From: Anaeromicropila herbilytica
GTDB taxonomy: Bacteria > Bacillota > Clostridia > Lachnospirales > Lachnospiraceae
Assembly (NCBI RefSeq): GCF_016591975.1
Contig: NZ_AP024169.1
Coordinates: 3,573,001 to 3,637,000 of the forward strand
Reading direction: 5' to 3'
Length of the DNA stretch: 64,000 nucleotides
Shown: piece by piece, positions 63,072 through 64,000 of the stretch
How the letters are laid out: each line of letters begins with the position of its first letter
How positions within the stretch are numbered: the stretch's first letter is position 1
Notes under the pieces: model-generated
The model's database searches: none
What the model saw: the letters and a program-made list of their open reading frames with translations, nothing else
What the model was told of the DNA's origin: nothing
Made by a program: the position numbers and the translations under genes

Positions 63072-63219
63072 AAGTTACACCTTCCTTACTAGAATTTTCT
63101 AACTTTAGTATACCCTACTTGTATAGAATATCAAACAAAATTAAGTGAATCCATCATTATTTCTTATTGACAATAAATCAAGATAAATCTAATTATAATA
63201 AAAACATAAAATTAGAATA

Positions 63220-63259
63220 ACAAGCTGTTGAAATACTATAACTTATTTCAACAGCTTGT
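63220..63259 (-). terminator. Terminator of the ABC-F gene
   Basis: ACAAGCTGTTGAAAT (63220-63234) pairs perfectly with ATTTCAACAGCTTGT (63245-63259) around a 10-base loop. On the minus strand it exits into TATTCTAATTTT. Confidence 0.75.
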
Positions 63260-63276
63260 CTATTAAGATTCCTATT

Positions 63277-64000
63277 CTATAACAATTTTATCAACTCTTC
63301 TAATTTTTCACATAATACTTTCGCTTTTGTGAAATCCTTCTTTTGTAATGCTACAGCAATCTTCGTTTCAACTTCATGTTTCTTCTGTTCGATTTCTAAA
63401 TAGTCTTTATCAAAATGATTCGCATAAATCATCTTTCTGAATTTACGAATACTTACTTTTCGAATGGTCTTATCTTCAATGAGTAACACATAATCCATAC
63501 AATTTGCAATCGTATAAAAATCATGGGACACCATGAGAATCGCACCGTTATATTCTTCGATTGCTTTTTCTAATGCAATCTGAGAATAAGTATCTAGATG
63601 ACTCGTTGGTTCATCTAATAATAAGACATTTGTTTTATTCGCTGCTATTTTTGCTAATTGCAGAAGATTCTTTTCCCCACCAGATAATGCTTCTATCTTT
63701 TGATTCATGAAATCATCTTTAAAACCATAATCGTTAAGGTATGATTGAATCTCACCATACGTCTGAAAACCAGCTTCTATGAATTCATCCTTAATCGTAT
63801 TTGATTCATTTAACGTCTCGCCTTGAAGCTGAGATAGAAAAGCTACTTTCGCATTCTCAGATATCTCAATTGAAGCATGATTATTCTTATAGATATCTCT
63901 TAGTAATGTAGTTTTTCCAGTACCATTTGGACCAATTAGGGCAACCTTATCCGTACTTTCAATTTCAAAGTTAACATTTCTTAAAAGCTCTTCACGAAAC
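63277..64000 (-). CDS. ABC-F family ATPase (5' end cut by window)
   Basis: The frame is open through 64000, so an internal ATG at 63708 is not the start. The visible part is the second nucleotide-binding domain: Walker A GPNGTGKTT, signature ALSGGEKNLLQLA, Walker B VLLLDEPTSHLD and switch His LMVSHD. A C-terminal helical tail of about 60 charged residues follows (KKHEVETKIAVALQKKDFTKAKVLCEKLEELIKLL). ABC-F proteins have no membrane domain and act on the ribosome; antibiotic protection versus translation factor cannot be told from this half. Confidence 0.88.
   Translation of the reverse strand, partial: FREELLRNVNFEIESTDKVALIGPNGTGKTTLLRDIYKNNHASIEISENAKVAFLSQLQGETLNESNTIKDEFIEAGFQTYGEIQSYLNDYGFKDDFMNQKIEALSGGEKNLLQLAKIAANKTNVLLLDEPTSHLDTYSQIALEKAIEEYNGAILMVSHDFYTIANCMDYVLLIEDKTIRKVSIRKFRKMIYANHFDKDYLEIEQKKHEVETKIAVALQKKDFTKAKVLCEKLEELIKLL

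Noticed and set aside
63277..63708. A stand-alone 143-residue ATPase starting at the internal ATG
   Set aside because: The frame stays open to the window edge and contains a Walker A motif upstream, so this is only the end of a larger ABC-F gene.
1..64000. CRISPR array, tRNA, rRNA, prophage or integrative element
   Set aside because: No regularly spaced repeats, no tRNA cloverleaf ends, no phage structural or integrase genes were seen; only one intact IS and one relic.

Overview
The window is a low-GC, tightly packed Firmicute chromosome segment. The protein types (Opp transporters, T-box control, RIC/hemerythrin redox proteins, GH95 fucosidase, soluble ferredoxin-flavoprotein oxidoreductases, no respiratory chain seen) suggest an anaerobic Clostridia member, probably Lachnospiraceae of the Lachnoclostridium/Clostridium phytofermentans kind. 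That placement is an inference from gene content and sequence style. Most genes lie on the minus strand.

Layout. 1-6.9 kb: a two-component system (kinase cut by the window start) downstream of an FtsX-type ABC exporter. The exporter operon is interrupted by a complete IS4-family element that landed inside an older ~280-bp imperfect palindrome. 7-10.4 kb: a predicted tryptophan transporter of the TrpXYZ type under a T-box leader whose specifier reads as TGG. 10.5-14.4 kb: nucleotidyltransferase, polysaccharide pyruvyl transferase and an MFS permease. 14.5-20.9 kb: a five-gene oligopeptide ABC transporter plus a small membrane protein. 21-23.1 kb: a DUF2087 protein and an APC amino-acid permease.

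23.6-36.9 kb is a redox island: hypA, a large ferredoxin-GltD-type flavoprotein, hypB, oleate hydratase, a 51-residue zinc ribbon missed by normal length cut-offs, a secreted DUF3298-type protein, then a three-gene operon (NuoG/GltD fusion, degenerate NuoF-like protein, FAD reductase). The three-gene operon is divergent from a MerR regulator and has a textbook MerR promoter with a 19-bp spacer and a central dyad. I infer NAD(P)H-driven reduction of an unidentified, possibly lipid or enone, substrate.

37-42.8 kb: GH95 fucosidase, a 288-bp giant palindrome, aldehyde dehydrogenase and a secreted BIG2 protein. 43.1-45.4 kb: a nitrosative/oxidative repair set (Fnr-like regulator, hemerythrin, RIC) in which both transcription units have an FNR box centred at -41.5 from a predicted start. 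45.5-47.9 kb: an ABC-2 exporter and a double-headed MerR regulator sharing a 27-bp operator-like repeat. 48-51.3 kb: two GNAT enzymes, an HEAAH membrane protein and a TPR protein. 51.4-53.8 kb: UV-damage endonuclease UvsE directly downstream of an XRE regulator with a CarH-like B12 light-sensor domain (Wx9EH and ExHxxG motifs), the most interesting find. 53.8-64 kb: a MacB/LolCD-like ABC pair, a YdeI-like protein, DHA2 efflux with a divergent TetR gene around a 34-bp palindrome, HAD phosphatase and DeoR regulator, an IS1595 remnant, a GNAT enzyme, a HEPN-MNT toxin-antitoxin pair and the end of an ABC-F gene.

No rRNA, tRNA, CRISPR array, prophage or origin was recognised.
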